Assembly: GCA_024235175.1 (NCBI GenBank)
Contig: JACKMX010000003.1
Coordinates: 744,001 to 808,000, forward strand
Length of the DNA: 64,000 nt
Direction of reading: 5' to 3'
DNA from: Chromatiaceae bacterium
Lineage (GTDB): Bacteria; Pseudomonadota; Gammaproteobacteria; Chromatiales; Chromatiaceae
Shown: piece by piece, positions 16,780 to 26,290 of the stretch
Position numbering within the stretch: the stretch's first letter is position 1
Layout: each line of letters starts with the position of its first letter
Made by a program: the position numbers and the translations under genes
The notes under the pieces: model-generated
What the model saw: only the letters and a program-made list of their open reading frames with translations
The model's database searches: none
What the model was told of the DNA's origin: nothing

Positions 16780-17046
16780 TCAGTCTTCGTGAACGTCGAA
16801 CTGACGGTCCAGTTTGCCAATTTGCGCGGCGTAAATGAAAATCTGCGCGATGAACACAAACATGGAACCCTGCTGGGCGAACCAGAACCCAAGGTCACTA
16901 CCGCCGACCGGAATGCCAGCCAATAAAGGCCGCAGAATAATGCCACAGAAATAGGACACGAATGCCCATATCACCAAGTGAATGGTGATGATACGGAGAT
17001 TGGCCTTCCAGTAGGCCTCCCCCGACGTCGCTTGAGGTGTGCTCAT
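16780..17046 (-). CDS. DUF4212 small subunit of the SSF symporter
   Basis: 88 residues. The N-terminus YWKANLRIITIHLVIWAF, the LGFWFAQQGS motif in the middle and the end GKLDRQFDVHED are hallmarks of DUF4212 (symporter small subunit). There are two membrane helices. It is encoded 19 bp before the large subunit on the same strand and is the first gene after the promoter region. Confidence 0.9.
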   Translation of the reverse strand: MSTPQATSGEAYWKANLRIITIHLVIWAFVSYFCGIILRPLLAGIPVGGSDLGFWFAQQGSMFVFIAQIFIYAAQIGKLDRQFDVHED

Positions 17047-17217
17047 AAACTGCCCTCTCCATTAGTTTGAATTATGATTGATGAATGCCTTAACCACTCC
17101 CGGTGGATATCAATCAAGCTGCCATGTTGCGAGCAGCAAGAGAGTAAACACCGTGTAATGCTTATAGAAACCCTGAAAATTATCTTTAAATTTTTCGAAG
17201 CATCCGCAACTTATATA

Positions 17218-17233
17218 GCATGAACCAAGCCAA
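17218..17233 (-). promoter_or_regulatory. Predicted sigma-54 promoter of the DUF4212/symporter operon
   Basis: On the minus strand the site is TTGGCTTGGTTCATGC: GG and GC are ten bases apart, with TTGGC at -24 and TGC at -12. The expected start of transcription is near 17206, leaving a leader of about 160 bases. Two palindromes for the presumed activator are centred about 101 and 144 bases upstream, nearly the same geometry as at the 391-405 promoter. Confidence 0.55.
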
Positions 17234-17298
17234 CAAATACAGTCGCTTGATAAGTTTGATTAATTACCGCTTTTTGTTCTGAGTTCAGGCGGGAATGG

Positions 17299-17315
17299 CG
17301 TTACCATTGGTAGCG
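17299..17315. promoter_or_regulatory. 17-bp palindrome, candidate enhancer site (proximal)
   Basis: CGTTAC-CATTG-GTAGCG: fully complementary 6-bp arms (CGTTAC/GTAGCG with one G:T-type departure) and the same 5-bp spacing as the sites at 467 and 5043. It is centred about 101 bp upstream of the predicted sigma-54 start site. Confidence 0.5.
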
Positions 17316-17341
17316 TTTTGATCCAACGGGTAACAGTTATT

Positions 17342-17358
17342 TGTTACCAAAAGGAACA
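17342..17358. promoter_or_regulatory. 17-bp palindrome, candidate enhancer site (distal)
   Basis: TGTTAC-CAAAA-GGAACA: one mismatch in the right arm. It lies 43 bp from the proximal site, about four helical turns, so both would be on the same face of the DNA. Confidence 0.45.
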
Positions 17359-17602
17359 AGAGGCTGTACGTTAAATTAGTAATAAACTGATAGATCAAGG
17401 CAGTTGTCGGCTGTGACCGGTGCTTGTCCGGACTCTGTTTTCTGTCGCCGCCTCCGGGTGGAACGGGGAGAAAGATGCGGGAGTACCGGTTTCAGATCAG
17501 GTTTCCGGGCGGCCGGGGGATAGCGTATGATTTGCGGCACTGGGGCCTGGTCAGGCCAGTTCCATTCGCAGAACAGCATTTGCTTCGCCAGAGGAGTGAA
17601 CC

Positions 17603-17986
17603 ATGAATCCGGAGAAGGTCGTTTTCGGTTTTTTCATCGTATTGGCGCTTACACTGAATTTCGGGTTTTTCGTCGGCGAGATGGATAATCCGGAACACCA
17701 TCATGTCTACGAGCTTTTTGCCGTTGTGATAGTGAATCTCGTTGCCACGGTTCTCAAGTTTGGCGACCGGACACAGATGGGCGCGGTTCTGCTCGCGACC
17801 AGTCTGGTGGCCGTTCTGCAGCTGTTGACCGCGGTTATCGTGTGGGCAGTTGCGGTTCATATATCGGGAAGCGGCCTTACTCCGGCGGTGACAGCCAGCA
17901 TCGTCTCTCTCTCGGGAGGGGCAATGCTCGCCAATGTGGTTTCGGTTGTGTTGCTGGTAATCGAAACGGTAATGCTGCGGCGGTGA
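17603..17986 (+). CDS. DUF6394-like small membrane protein
   Basis: 127 residues with four membrane segments. The N-terminus (EKVVFGFFIVLALTLNFGFF), the HHHVYELFA motif and TVLKFGDRTQMGAVLLAT match what I remember of DUF6394, a family of unknown function next to K+ channel/TrkA genes. A ribosome site (GAGGAG) precedes the ATG. It is followed 32 bp later by the RCK-domain channel, so the two probably work together in potassium flux. Confidence 0.65.
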   Translation: MNPEKVVFGFFIVLALTLNFGFFVGEMDNPEHHHVYELFAVVIVNLVATVLKFGDRTQMGAVLLATSLVAVLQLLTAVIVWAVAVHISGSGLTPAVTASIVSLSGGAMLANVVSVVLLVIETVMLRR

Positions 17987-18018
17987 GTGTCCTACACAGG
18001 TCAGGACAGTAAACAAAC

Positions 18019-19731
18019 ATGGAGAATATCTTCTTTCTTGCGTTCCGGCGCATGCGTCAACCGCTTATTCTGCTGATATTGACCCATGCTTTGGCGACGC
18101 TTGGATTGACACTGATACCAGGTCAGGACGCCAGCGGCAATATCTGGTACATGGATTTTTTTCATGCCTTCTATTTTGTGAGCTTCATGTCCACCACCAT
18201 TGGCTTCGGTGAGATTCCCTACGAGTTTACAGACGGACAGCGGCTTTGGGTCACCTTCTCGCTCTATGCTTCGGTAGTGGTCTGGTTTTATGCCATCGGC
18301 AACCTGCTGTCGTTGGTTCAGGACCGGGCTTTCAGTCAGGCGCTCATCGAGCGTAAATTTGCCCGCCGTGTCCGCCGTCAACAGTCTCCCTTCTACATTA
18401 TCTGCGGCTGTGGCGAAACCGGCGGTGCACTGGTGCGCAGCCTTACCGACCGGCATCAGCATGTGGTGACAATAGATACCAATCAGCAACGCATAGATGC
18501 ACTGGAGCTGGAAAATATGCGCTTGTATGTTCCGGCTTTCTGCGGCGACGCGCGGCGGCCGCGGCATCTGGTCGAAGCGGGCTTGCAGCACCCTTTGTGC
18601 AAGGGGGTGGTGGCGCTGACCAACCACAATAAAGTGAATCTGAAAGTGGCCATCGCGAGTAAGCTTTTGCATCCGCACATCAAGGTGATCTGCCGTGCGG
18701 ACTCCCATGACATAGAAGCAAACATGCGCTCTTTCGGTACCAATTACATCATAAACCCATTCGATACCTTTGCGCTGCACCTTGCCACGGCACTGCAGGC
18801 ACCGGGTCTGTATGTGCTGCAGGAGTGGTTGGGGGGGAACCGCCAGAATCCGTTGCGAGAGCCTGTCTACCCGCCCAAGTCAGGTCACTGGATTGTTTGC
18901 GGGTATGGCCGTTTTGGCCGGGCCGTGTACCGTCGGCTGAAAGATGAGGGCATAGATCCAGTGGTGGTGGAAGCCAGGTCCGGATTGACAGGTATTCCCG
19001 AGGGGCTCTATATCGAAGGAAGGGGCACCGAAGCTATTACCCTGGAGGAGGCTGGTATCAGGAAGGCTGTGGGTCTGGTTGCGGGAACCGATGATGACTC
19101 GAACAATCTCTCCATAATAATGACGGCCCGGGAACTCTCATCCAATCTGTTTGTCGTTGCCAGGCAGAGCAATCAGGACAATAAGCATATTTTCGACGCG
19201 GTGGGTGCCGATATCGTCATGCACCCGAGCTCAATTATCGCCAACAAGATCCGGGTGCTGCTGGGCACACCTCTGCTGCACGAATTCATGGGACTTGCTA
19301 TGTATGAAGATGAGGATTGGGCTTGCAATCTGGTGAAAAAAATAGCACTGCTCCTGGATTCCCAGTTGCCTGAGGTGTGGGAACTGAATATCGATGAAGC
19401 ATCCGCGCTGGCGGTGTCCGGTGCTCTGCACCGTGGCCGGGTAGTCCGCCTGGTCGATCTGATCAGAGATCCGGGTGACAGGGAAAGAGAGCTGCATTGT
19501 ATTCCGTTATTGCTGAACCGTCACGGTACATCCATGGTGTTGCCTGCGGATGACACGCATATCAAGGCAGATGATCGATTGCTTTTCTGCGGAAAGCTCA
19601 ACGCGGCGGACCGAATGCGCTGGACCCTGCAGAACCATCATGCACTGGATTATGTTCTCACCGGAGAGGCCAAACCTCAGGGATGGATCTGGAAATTGTT
19701 CACAGGCAAAAGCATGAAAGCGGAGAGATGA
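18019..19731 (+). CDS. Potassium channel protein with two RCK (TrkA-N) domains
   Basis: 570 residues. Two membrane helices flank a pore loop whose selectivity filter reads TTIGFGE (59-65), with the canonical GFG. Two RCK/TrkA-N Rossmann domains follow: the first begins FYIICGCGETGGALVRSL (about 120) and the second HWIVCGYGRFGRAVYRRL (about 293). TrkA-C-like sequence extends to the end. This is the layout of a calcium- or nucleotide-gated MthK-like channel with a tandem RCK. The first RCK glycine motif is GCGETG and the second GYGRFG, so both could bind nucleotide. Confidence 0.85.
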   Translation: MENIFFLAFRRMRQPLILLILTHALATLGLTLIPGQDASGNIWYMDFFHAFYFVSFMSTTIGFGEIPYEFTDGQRLWVTFSLYASVVVWFYAIGNLLSLVQDRAFSQALIERKFARRVRRQQSPFYIICGCGETGGALVRSLTDRHQHVVTIDTNQQRIDALELENMRLYVPAFCGDARRPRHLVEAGLQHPLCKGVVALTNHNKVNLKVAIASKLLHPHIKVICRADSHDIEANMRSFGTNYIINPFDTFALHLATALQAPGLYVLQEWLGGNRQNPLREPVYPPKSGHWIVCGYGRFGRAVYRRLKDEGIDPVVVEARSGLTGIPEGLYIEGRGTEAITLEEAGIRKAVGLVAGTDDDSNNLSIIMTARELSSNLFVVARQSNQDNKHIFDAVGADIVMHPSSIIANKIRVLLGTPLLHEFMGLAMYEDEDWACNLVKKIALLLDSQLPEVWELNIDEASALAVSGALHRGRVVRLVDLIRDPGDRERELHCIPLLLNRHGTSMVLPADDTHIKADDRLLFCGKLNAADRMRWTLQNHHALDYVLTGEAKPQGWIWKLFTGKSMKAER

Positions 19732-19919
19732 ACGGATGCTCCGGTCAAAGCCCGTTTGGGATAGGGGTTCCCGCGGTCGTTGTTCAAACTGCAACGGTTT
19801 CCGGATGCCAATGTCTGTTGGCCGGCCCCAAATCAGCGCCGTCATTTCGGTTTACAATGGCCGGATAATGCCGTATCCAGTACAGGGTACGAAGCAGAAC
19901 CGGAGGAGATGATTACAAT

Positions 19920-20465
19920 ATGCACAAATTACTCGAGAAGCTGTCAAGGGACCATCGAAACCTGGAGAAGATCCTGGCCTTGCTGACAACCCAGCTGGAT
20001 AATTTCTTTGCCGGAAAGGAGTCAAATTTCGATCTTATAATTGAATTGATGGAGTATTTGGAGGCATTTGCCGATCAGGGGCATCATCCACAGGAGAATC
20101 TGCTCTATCAGGTCGCACGGAAACGAATCCGGGGACATGATGAGTTGTTCGAACGCCTTGCCAGACAGCACCTGGACCTGGCAGCGCTCACCCGGACATT
20201 CAGACATTCTCTGGAAGGGGTTTTGCACGAAGCCGTAATGAGTCGTGCGGAGCTCGAAACCCAGGGCAGAGAGTATGTGGCGCTGCAGCATCTGCATCTC
20301 GCACTGGAGGATCGTGAGGTGTTCCCTTTGCTGGATGCGGAATTGACTCAGGATGACTGGGATGTTATCACCACCAACATGCCAAAACACGACGACCCTG
20401 TGTTTGAGTCTCCTGACCAGATACGGTTTTATAATCTGGTCGCTTACCTCGAAAGAGAGGAGTAG
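19920..20465 (+). CDS. Hemerythrin-like (HHE) domain protein
   Basis: 181 residues, all helical. The early SRDHRNLEKIL, the middle DQGHHPQENLLY and the later LEDREVFPLLD supply the His and Glu/Asp ligands expected of a hemerythrin-type di-iron site. GGAGGAG precedes the ATG. In relatives such proteins bind oxygen or nitric oxide or take part in iron handling. It follows the channel gene after 188 bp. Confidence 0.8.
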   Translation: MHKLLEKLSRDHRNLEKILALLTTQLDNFFAGKESNFDLIIELMEYLEAFADQGHHPQENLLYQVARKRIRGHDELFERLARQHLDLAALTRTFRHSLEGVLHEAVMSRAELETQGREYVALQHLHLALEDREVFPLLDAELTQDDWDVITTNMPKHDDPVFESPDQIRFYNLVAYLEREE

Positions 20466-20678
20466 TGCTGTTCCGGCAATATCAGCCCGCAGTGACAAGA
20501 ACCCTCCGGCTTGATCCCGGTTCCTGGGCATGAAAACAGACGATATGGCGGATTGCCTTTCCATTCCGAAAAAACCGGAAGCTGAGTGTTTGACTTCCGT
20601 CGCGGGGCCGAGTTGGCTGCCATTCGATTTGGCATGCACAGCGCCTGACTTGTCCAATATCAGATCCACTCAGGTCGA

Positions 20679-21470
20679 ATGATGCAGCAACTGCTCGAAA
20701 TAATGGCCCGCCTGCGGGATCCGGAGCGGGGATGCCCTTGGGATCTGGAGCAGACGTTTGCAACCATTCTGCCCCACACGATAGAGGAGGCCTACGAAGT
20801 GGCTGACGCTATTCAGCGGGGTGAGATGTCTGATCTCCGGGATGAGCTCGGGGATCTGCTGTTCCAGATTGTCTTCTATGCGCAGATGGCAAGCGAGAAC
20901 GGAGCCTTTGGTTTTGATGAGATTGTCAGTGGGATTTCGGAAAAAATGGTGCGCCGCCATCCCCATGTGTTCGGGAGTGAAAAAGTGGCAGGTGTTGCCG
21001 CGCAGAGCGAAGCCTGGGAGCGTCACAAGGCCGCCGAACGCAAGTTGCGCAATGCCGGGGTGCCGCCAAGTGAACTGGATGGGGTGGCGTTGGCGCTGCC
21101 TGCACTGATCAGGGCGGAGAAGCTGCAGAAGCGCGCCGCCAAGGTGGGTTTCGACTGGCCGTCTGTCGCGGGACCGCTGGCAAAAATACGCGAAGAGATC
21201 AGGGAGATCGAGGCGGAGCTGGGCGATCAAAAGGAGCCGCAGAGGCTGCGTGACGAGATGGGCGATCTGCTGTTCAGCTGCGTTAATCTGGCGCGCCATC
21301 TCGGGGTCGACGCGGAATCCTCGTTGCGCCTGGCAAACGCCAAGTTCGAACAAAGATTCCACGCCCTGGAAGCGCATCTCGAAAATCAGGGCGACACGGT
21401 TACCGGGCTGTCGGCCGATCAGCTTGATGTCATTTGGGAAAAGGTTAAAACGGAGGTCGATCAGAGATGA
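20679..21470 (+). CDS. mazG: Nucleoside triphosphate pyrophosphohydrolase MazG
   Basis: 263 residues, the usual full length. The two MazG repeats are visible: CPWDLEQTFATILPHTIEEAYEV with its EE metal ligands and DELGDLLFQIVFYA near residues 20-70, and EIREIEAELGD with DEMGDLLFSCVNLARHL near 165-210. The enzyme hydrolyses NTPs to NMP and pyrophosphate as a house-cleaning and ppGpp-moderating activity. The last 4 bp overlap the M48 lipoprotein gene. ATG 20679 and the adjacent ATG 20682 are both possible starts. Confidence 0.92.
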   Translation: MMQQLLEIMARLRDPERGCPWDLEQTFATILPHTIEEAYEVADAIQRGEMSDLRDELGDLLFQIVFYAQMASENGAFGFDEIVSGISEKMVRRHPHVFGSEKVAGVAAQSEAWERHKAAERKLRNAGVPPSELDGVALALPALIRAEKLQKRAAKVGFDWPSVAGPLAKIREEIREIEAELGDQKEPQRLRDEMGDLLFSCVNLARHLGVDAESSLRLANAKFEQRFHALEAHLENQGDTVTGLSADQLDVIWEKVKTEVDQR

Positions 21471-23014
21471 AAGCGGTGTCCTTGTTGATACTCATCCTGA
21501 TGAGCGCGCTGCTCGGCGCCTGTGCTACAAATCCGGTCACCGGAGAGAGCGAACTGGCGCTTGTGTCGGAAACATCAGAGCTGGAGATTGGAAGAAAACA
21601 GTACGCCCCCAGCCGTCAGATGCAGGGCGGCGACTATACCGCTGATCCCAAGCTGAGCGCGTACGTTCAGTCGGTGGGAAACCGGCTGGCGGCGGTCAGT
21701 GACCGCAAGCTTCCTTATGAATTCGTCATCGTAAACGACTCTTCGCCAAATGCCTGGGCGTTGCCGGGCGGCAAGATCGCAGTAAACCGGGGGCTTCTGG
21801 TTGAGCTTGACAGCGAGGCTGAGCTGGCGGCCGTGCTGGGTCACGAGATAGTGCATGCCGCGGCACGCCACAGTGCCCAGGGCATGGAGCGGGGAATGCT
21901 GCTGCAGGGAGTGTTGGCGGCAGTGGGTGTTGCGGCCCGAAATACCGGGTACGGGGATCTGGCTGTGGGTGCGGCAGGCCTTGGCGCCAACCTGGTCAAT
22001 CAGAGATACTCGCGGGAAGCAGAACTTGAGTCTGATCATTTCGGCATGATCTATATGCAGCGCGCCGGATATGATCCGCAGGCGGCAATCGGCTTGCAGG
22101 AGACCTTTGTCCGTCTTTCCGAGAACAAGGATCAAAGTTGGCTGGCCGGTCTGTTTGCCAGTCATCCGCCCTCGCGGGAAAGGGTCGAGAAGAACCGGGA
22201 GAGTGCGGCCGGGATGGATAGGGGCGGTAAACTGGGCCGGCCGGAATATCAGCGGATGATAGCGCAGCTCAAGCGGAGCAAGCCGGCCTATGAAGCCTAC
22301 GATGAAGGCGTAAAAGCGCTGGATAAACAGCCGGCAAAAGCACTCAAGCTGGCCGACAAGGCGATATCGATCGAATCGGGAGAGGGGCTGTTTTACGGTC
22401 TGCGCGGCGACGCCTATTACAATTTGAAAGAGCTGAACAAAGCGCGTACGGCGTATGATCAGGCCATTCGCCTCAACCCCGGCTTCTTCCGACCCTACCT
22501 GACACGCGGGGTGGTCAGAGCTCAGCAGGGCGACGAACCCGGCGCTCGCAGCGATCTGCAGAAAAGTCTACAGCTGCTGCCCACGGCGGATGCCCACTAC
22601 TATCTTGGGCGGATAGCCCAGATCGGAGGTGACCAGCGCACGGCGCTGGCGCATTACCAGGTCGCCTCAGGATCCAACTCGGTTGCGGGTAAGGCTGCAT
22701 CCCGGGAGATGGCTTCGCTGCAGCTGTCAAACGACCCCGGACGTTATCTGGAGACTGATTTAGGTGTGGACAGGTCGGGTAACCTGCTGGTCAGGATCAG
22801 CAACAACACGGGTCTGGCTGTCAGAGATCCGGTGGTGCTGGTTGGCAGACGGGATGCGTCGGGCAACATCTATAGGGGCAGGGAGCACAAACTGAAGGGG
22901 ATTCTTCGGCCCGGCAGGAGCCTGCATTTTGAGAGCGGCATTCGTGGCCTGAACAGCCGCGATCAGTTGCGTGAATTCGATGCCCGTGTCGTGCGGGCGT
23001 TCCCGGTTGAGTGA
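21467..23014 (+). CDS. M48-family metallopeptidase lipoprotein with TPR repeats
   Basis: 515 residues. A lipoprotein signal ends in a lipobox (LLGAC, Cys near 19). The peptidase has the zinc site LGHEIVHAAARH near 124-135 and the downstream Glu ligand in SREAELESDHFG. TPR repeats occupy about 270-400 (for example LFYGLRGDAYYNLKELNKARTAYDQAIRLNP). It resembles the BepA/LoiP group that controls outer-membrane protein quality. It overlaps mazG by 4 bp (ATGA) and is followed by the Nudix gene after 12 bp. The second M48 protein of the window is at 57739-59232. Confidence 0.85.
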   Translation: MKAVSLLILILMSALLGACATNPVTGESELALVSETSELEIGRKQYAPSRQMQGGDYTADPKLSAYVQSVGNRLAAVSDRKLPYEFVIVNDSSPNAWALPGGKIAVNRGLLVELDSEAELAAVLGHEIVHAAARHSAQGMERGMLLQGVLAAVGVAARNTGYGDLAVGAAGLGANLVNQRYSREAELESDHFGMIYMQRAGYDPQAAIGLQETFVRLSENKDQSWLAGLFASHPPSRERVEKNRESAAGMDRGGKLGRPEYQRMIAQLKRSKPAYEAYDEGVKALDKQPAKALKLADKAISIESGEGLFYGLRGDAYYNLKELNKARTAYDQAIRLNPGFFRPYLTRGVVRAQQGDEPGARSDLQKSLQLLPTADAHYYLGRIAQIGGDQRTALAHYQVASGSNSVAGKAASREMASLQLSNDPGRYLETDLGVDRSGNLLVRISNNTGLAVRDPVVLVGRRDASGNIYRGREHKLKGILRPGRSLHFESGIRGLNSRDQLREFDARVVRAFPVE

Positions 23015-23026
23015 CAGGAGAAAAGA

Positions 23027-23881
23027 GTGAAGTACCGGGATTATATTGATCAGTGCAACCGCCACGATCTGGCGGATTTCATTCCATTGACCTTTGAGCG
23101 GCACAGGATAGGTTATCTGAGGAGTACGTTTGCCCGGACGTTGGGCGCCTGGGAGACGTTGTTCAGAGTCACTCCCGGTAAGGTTGAGCTGATTGCACGC
23201 GGAGATGATGTCGGTGAACGCAGCCACCCCTGGAATCAGATGCTGAAGGAGATGATGGCGCAGGGTGCTTTGGAGTATCTTACCGGTGAGCCATATCCGG
23301 TAACCCCGGCGGGACGGGATCAGGCGCTATTCGTGATCGACAGAGCCGCTGCCCCGCTTTTTGGAATCCGGGCCTTCGGGCAACATGTCAATGGTTTTGT
23401 GCGTGCTGCGGACGGCTTGAAGCTGTGGGTCGGTAAACGCTCGGCCGACCGCCGTAATTTCCCAGGTAAACTGGATCATCTGGTGGCAGGCGGTTTGCCT
23501 TACGCTGTAAGCCTGCGCGACAATCTGGTCAAGGAGTGCTGGGAGGAGGCCGGAATTCCTGCAGAGATTGCTGGTCGTGCCATTTCTGTCGGAGCGGTGA
23601 CTTATGTCGCTGAGAGCGCTCGAGGCCTCAAGCCGGATACACTCTTCTGTTATGACCTGGAGCTTCCGCCGAATTTCACGCCTCGCTGTACAGATGGTGA
23701 AGTGGAGGCGTTTGAGCTATGGCCGGTGGAGCGGGTGATGGAAACGCTTGAAGCAGGAGCGAGTTTCAAGTTGAACTGCAATCTGGTCATTATTGATTTT
23801 CTGATCCGCCACGGCTACATCTCCCCTGAACATGAAGATTATCTCTTTCTGGTCAATGGTTTGCACCCTTCGCTGCCCTGA
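23027..23881 (+). CDS. DUF4743-domain Nudix hydrolase
   Basis: 284 residues. The N-terminal half is DUF4743-like (GYLRSTFARTLGAWETLF). The Nudix region follows, with KLDHLVAGGLPYAVSLRDN and KECWEEAGIP standing in for the Nudix box; the first box residue is less typical, as is usual for this family. Homologues include the C-terminal part of eukaryotic thiamin pyrophosphokinase fusions that remove damaged thiamin phosphates. The start is a GTG with AGGAGA eight bases upstream. It is in an apparent operon with mazG and the M48 lipoprotein. Confidence 0.82.
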   Translation: MKYRDYIDQCNRHDLADFIPLTFERHRIGYLRSTFARTLGAWETLFRVTPGKVELIARGDDVGERSHPWNQMLKEMMAQGALEYLTGEPYPVTPAGRDQALFVIDRAAAPLFGIRAFGQHVNGFVRAADGLKLWVGKRSADRRNFPGKLDHLVAGGLPYAVSLRDNLVKECWEEAGIPAEIAGRAISVGAVTYVAESARGLKPDTLFCYDLELPPNFTPRCTDGEVEAFELWPVERVMETLEAGASFKLNCNLVIIDFLIRHGYISPEHEDYLFLVNGLHPSLP

Positions 23882-24128
23882 TAAATCATGATCAGCCGCA
23901 AACCGCAGGCAGTGCTTCTGTAAAATCTTCGCAGAAACGGCCGTATATAACTGGGGCGGTAACTGAGCAGGATCGATATTCCCTTTTTTAAACGGAGAGT
24001 TACCCGGTTCTTCTGGCTTGCTTTGGACGTGCTAGACTGTTTTGTCAGCAATATATGCAGTGTTGAAACTAAAGCGGATTTCCCGGGGTCAATCAGTAAT
24101 AGCTTTGCGTGGCAGGAACTTACCGGTT

Positions 24129-26222
24129 ATGAACAAAACGATTTTTTTCGCAGTGCTGACGGCACTGTTTTTCAGCTGTACTGCAAGGGTACAGGCGACA
24201 GCCACCGTGGTGCCGCTGGATGAGTTGCAACCGACCCGTGAGCAGCGCCAGGCAACCCTTATTATTATTCGTGTAATAGATAAGTACCATTACAAACACC
24301 TGCAGCTGAATGACGACGCATCCGCTCATATTTTTGAGCGTTATCTCGAATCGCTCGATCCCAACCGAAGTTACTTTACATCCAGGGATATTGAGCGTTT
24401 TGCCGTTTATCGCAACCAGTTGGACGACGCCCTGCTGCAGGCGCATTTGACGCCGGCTTTCGATATGTTCCGGGTTTACAGGCAGCGGGTGGATGAGCGC
24501 ATCGCTTACGCCCTGGACCTGCTTGAACGAAAATTCGATTTCTCAGTCGATGAGGATTACCAGTTCGATCGCACCAAAGCCGCCTGGCCGGCAGACCGGA
24601 TTGAACTGGATGAAATTTGGCGCAAGCGCGTTAAAAACGACATTATAACACTGCGTCTGAGCGGCAAGTCGCAGGATGAGATAAAGAAGACCTTGAGCAG
24701 GCGTTACCAGGGAGTGAAGCGGCGTACACAGCAGTTGGGATCGAATGATGTTTTTCAGACTTTTATCAATGCATATACCCTGAGCCTTGAGCCCCACACC
24801 TCTTATATGTCCCCGCGGGTATCGGAAAACTTCGATATCAGCATGCGGCTGTCACTGGAGGGTATAGGTGCGGTGCTGCGCAGTGAGAACGAGTATACCG
24901 AGGTATTGAGCACCGTCCCGGGCGGACCGGCGGCTTTGAGCGGCAAGGTAAAGGCGGGCGACCGTATCGTCGGTGTCGGTCAGGGGGCTGATGCGGAAAT
25001 CCTGGATGTCGTTGGCTGGCGCCTGCAGGACGTGGTTGATCTGATTCGCGGTCCGAAAGGCAGTGTGGTCCGCTTGAGACTGCAGACGGAAGATGCCGGT
25101 GTGGATGGTCCGGATAAAGAGGTGGTGTTGATTCGCAATGAGATCAAACTGGAGGATCAGGCGGCAAAAAAATCGATTGTCGAAGGCTTGGACAACCTCG
25201 GGCTTGTGCGCATCGGGGTTATCGATGTGCCTGCGTTCTATCGTGATTTCAAAGGGCAGTCCGATGGCGACAAAAATTTCCGCAGCACCACGCGGGATGT
25301 GCGTAAACTTTTGAAGGAGCTGCAGGAGGAGAAAGTTGACGGCATAGTGATCGATCTGCGTGAGAATGGAGGCGGCTCCCTGATCGAAGCAACCGAGTTG
25401 ACCGGTTTGTTTATTCCCAGTGGCCCGGTGGTTCAGGTAAAGGACTCCAATGGTGATGTCGAAATAGAAAAAGATCCGGATCCTGAAACCGTATATGCAG
25501 GGCCGCTGGCAGTGCTGGTGGATAGAAACAGTGCCTCCGCGTCTGAGATTTTTGCCGGAGCGATTCAGGATTATCGCCGCGGTATCATAATCGGCGAACC
25601 GACCTTCGGCAAAGGAACGGTGCAGACGCTGGTGGATCTGGGGCGCTTCGTTCGCGATGGCGGGGACAAGCTTGGCCGCCTGCGCTTGACCATGGCGCAG
25701 TTCTTCCGGGTGAATGGCGGCAGTACCCAGTTCCGTGGAGTGGTTCCGGACATCATATACCCACTGGATTCAACAACTGAAAAGTACGGTGAGCGGGAGC
25801 TCGATAATGCGCTTCCGTGGGCGCAGATAGGTGCTGCGGATTATCGACCACGGGGGCAGGCATCAATTGACAAGTATCGTGAAAATCACGAGAAGCGAAT
25901 CAGCAATGATGTCGGTTTTAAATATCTCTCGGAAGAAAATGCCTACCTGAAGAAAATGCGCGAGAGAAGTGTGGTTTCACTGCTGGAGAATAAGCGAAAG
26001 AGTGAGTGGGAGGAGCGCGAGGCCAAGCGTAAAGCGGGCAAGAATCGATTCCGGATCGCGCTGGGTCTTCCACCGGTGGATGATGAGAACAAGGATGCTG
26101 AAGACGTCGAGGATGACAACCAGAAAGATCCGGAGGGAATTGACAAGATCATGATCAATGAGGCTGCAAGGATTCTGTCAGACTTCATCAGTGATCAACG
26201 TCAGTCCGTAATGGTCAATTAG
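24129..26222 (+). CDS. prc: Carboxyl-terminal (tail-specific) protease Prc
   Basis: 697 residues, close to the family length. A signal peptide (MNKTIFFAVLTALFFS) leads. The PDZ domain lies at about 245-330 (GIGAVLRSENEYTEV, GPAALSGKVKAGDRIVGVGQ). The S41 peptidase has the catalytic Ser in RNSASASEIFAGA and the Lys in FGKGTVQTLV. The tail-specific protease C-terminal domain follows. It degrades SsrA-tagged and other periplasmic proteins and trims penicillin-binding protein 3. The ATG at 24129 was chosen over the longer frame because it begins the signal peptide. It converges with pbpG after 68 bp. Confidence 0.92.
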   Translation: MNKTIFFAVLTALFFSCTARVQATATVVPLDELQPTREQRQATLIIIRVIDKYHYKHLQLNDDASAHIFERYLESLDPNRSYFTSRDIERFAVYRNQLDDALLQAHLTPAFDMFRVYRQRVDERIAYALDLLERKFDFSVDEDYQFDRTKAAWPADRIELDEIWRKRVKNDIITLRLSGKSQDEIKKTLSRRYQGVKRRTQQLGSNDVFQTFINAYTLSLEPHTSYMSPRVSENFDISMRLSLEGIGAVLRSENEYTEVLSTVPGGPAALSGKVKAGDRIVGVGQGADAEILDVVGWRLQDVVDLIRGPKGSVVRLRLQTEDAGVDGPDKEVVLIRNEIKLEDQAAKKSIVEGLDNLGLVRIGVIDVPAFYRDFKGQSDGDKNFRSTTRDVRKLLKELQEEKVDGIVIDLRENGGGSLIEATELTGLFIPSGPVVQVKDSNGDVEIEKDPDPETVYAGPLAVLVDRNSASASEIFAGAIQDYRRGIIIGEPTFGKGTVQTLVDLGRFVRDGGDKLGRLRLTMAQFFRVNGGSTQFRGVVPDIIYPLDSTTEKYGERELDNALPWAQIGAADYRPRGQASIDKYRENHEKRISNDVGFKYLSEENAYLKKMRERSVVSLLENKRKSEWEEREAKRKAGKNRFRIALGLPPVDDENKDAEDVEDDNQKDPEGIDKIMINEAARILSDFISDQRQSVMVN

Positions 26223-26290
26223 AACCTATCTGATAATCACGCGCGGCTGCGACTCTGGCGATTTTGGTTCTTGTTTCTCCCCGGATAATT

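Larger units (their letters stand above)
17047..17602. other. Divergent regulatory region, no gene seen
   Basis: This 556-bp stretch separates the minus-strand symporter operon from the plus-strand DUF6394 gene. It holds a sigma-54-type element at 17218-17233 and two palindromes at 17299 and 17342. It also contains one-mismatch IHF-like sequences at 17240-17252 and extra GTAACA/TGTTAC half-sites around 17330-17347. The short frames in it have no coding character. Confidence 0.6.

Noticed and set aside
20530..20682. A 50-residue ORF whose stop overlaps the mazG start (ATGA-like)
   Set aside because: No credible ribosome site and no coding character in the predicted peptide; overlap with an ATG is easily reached by chance.
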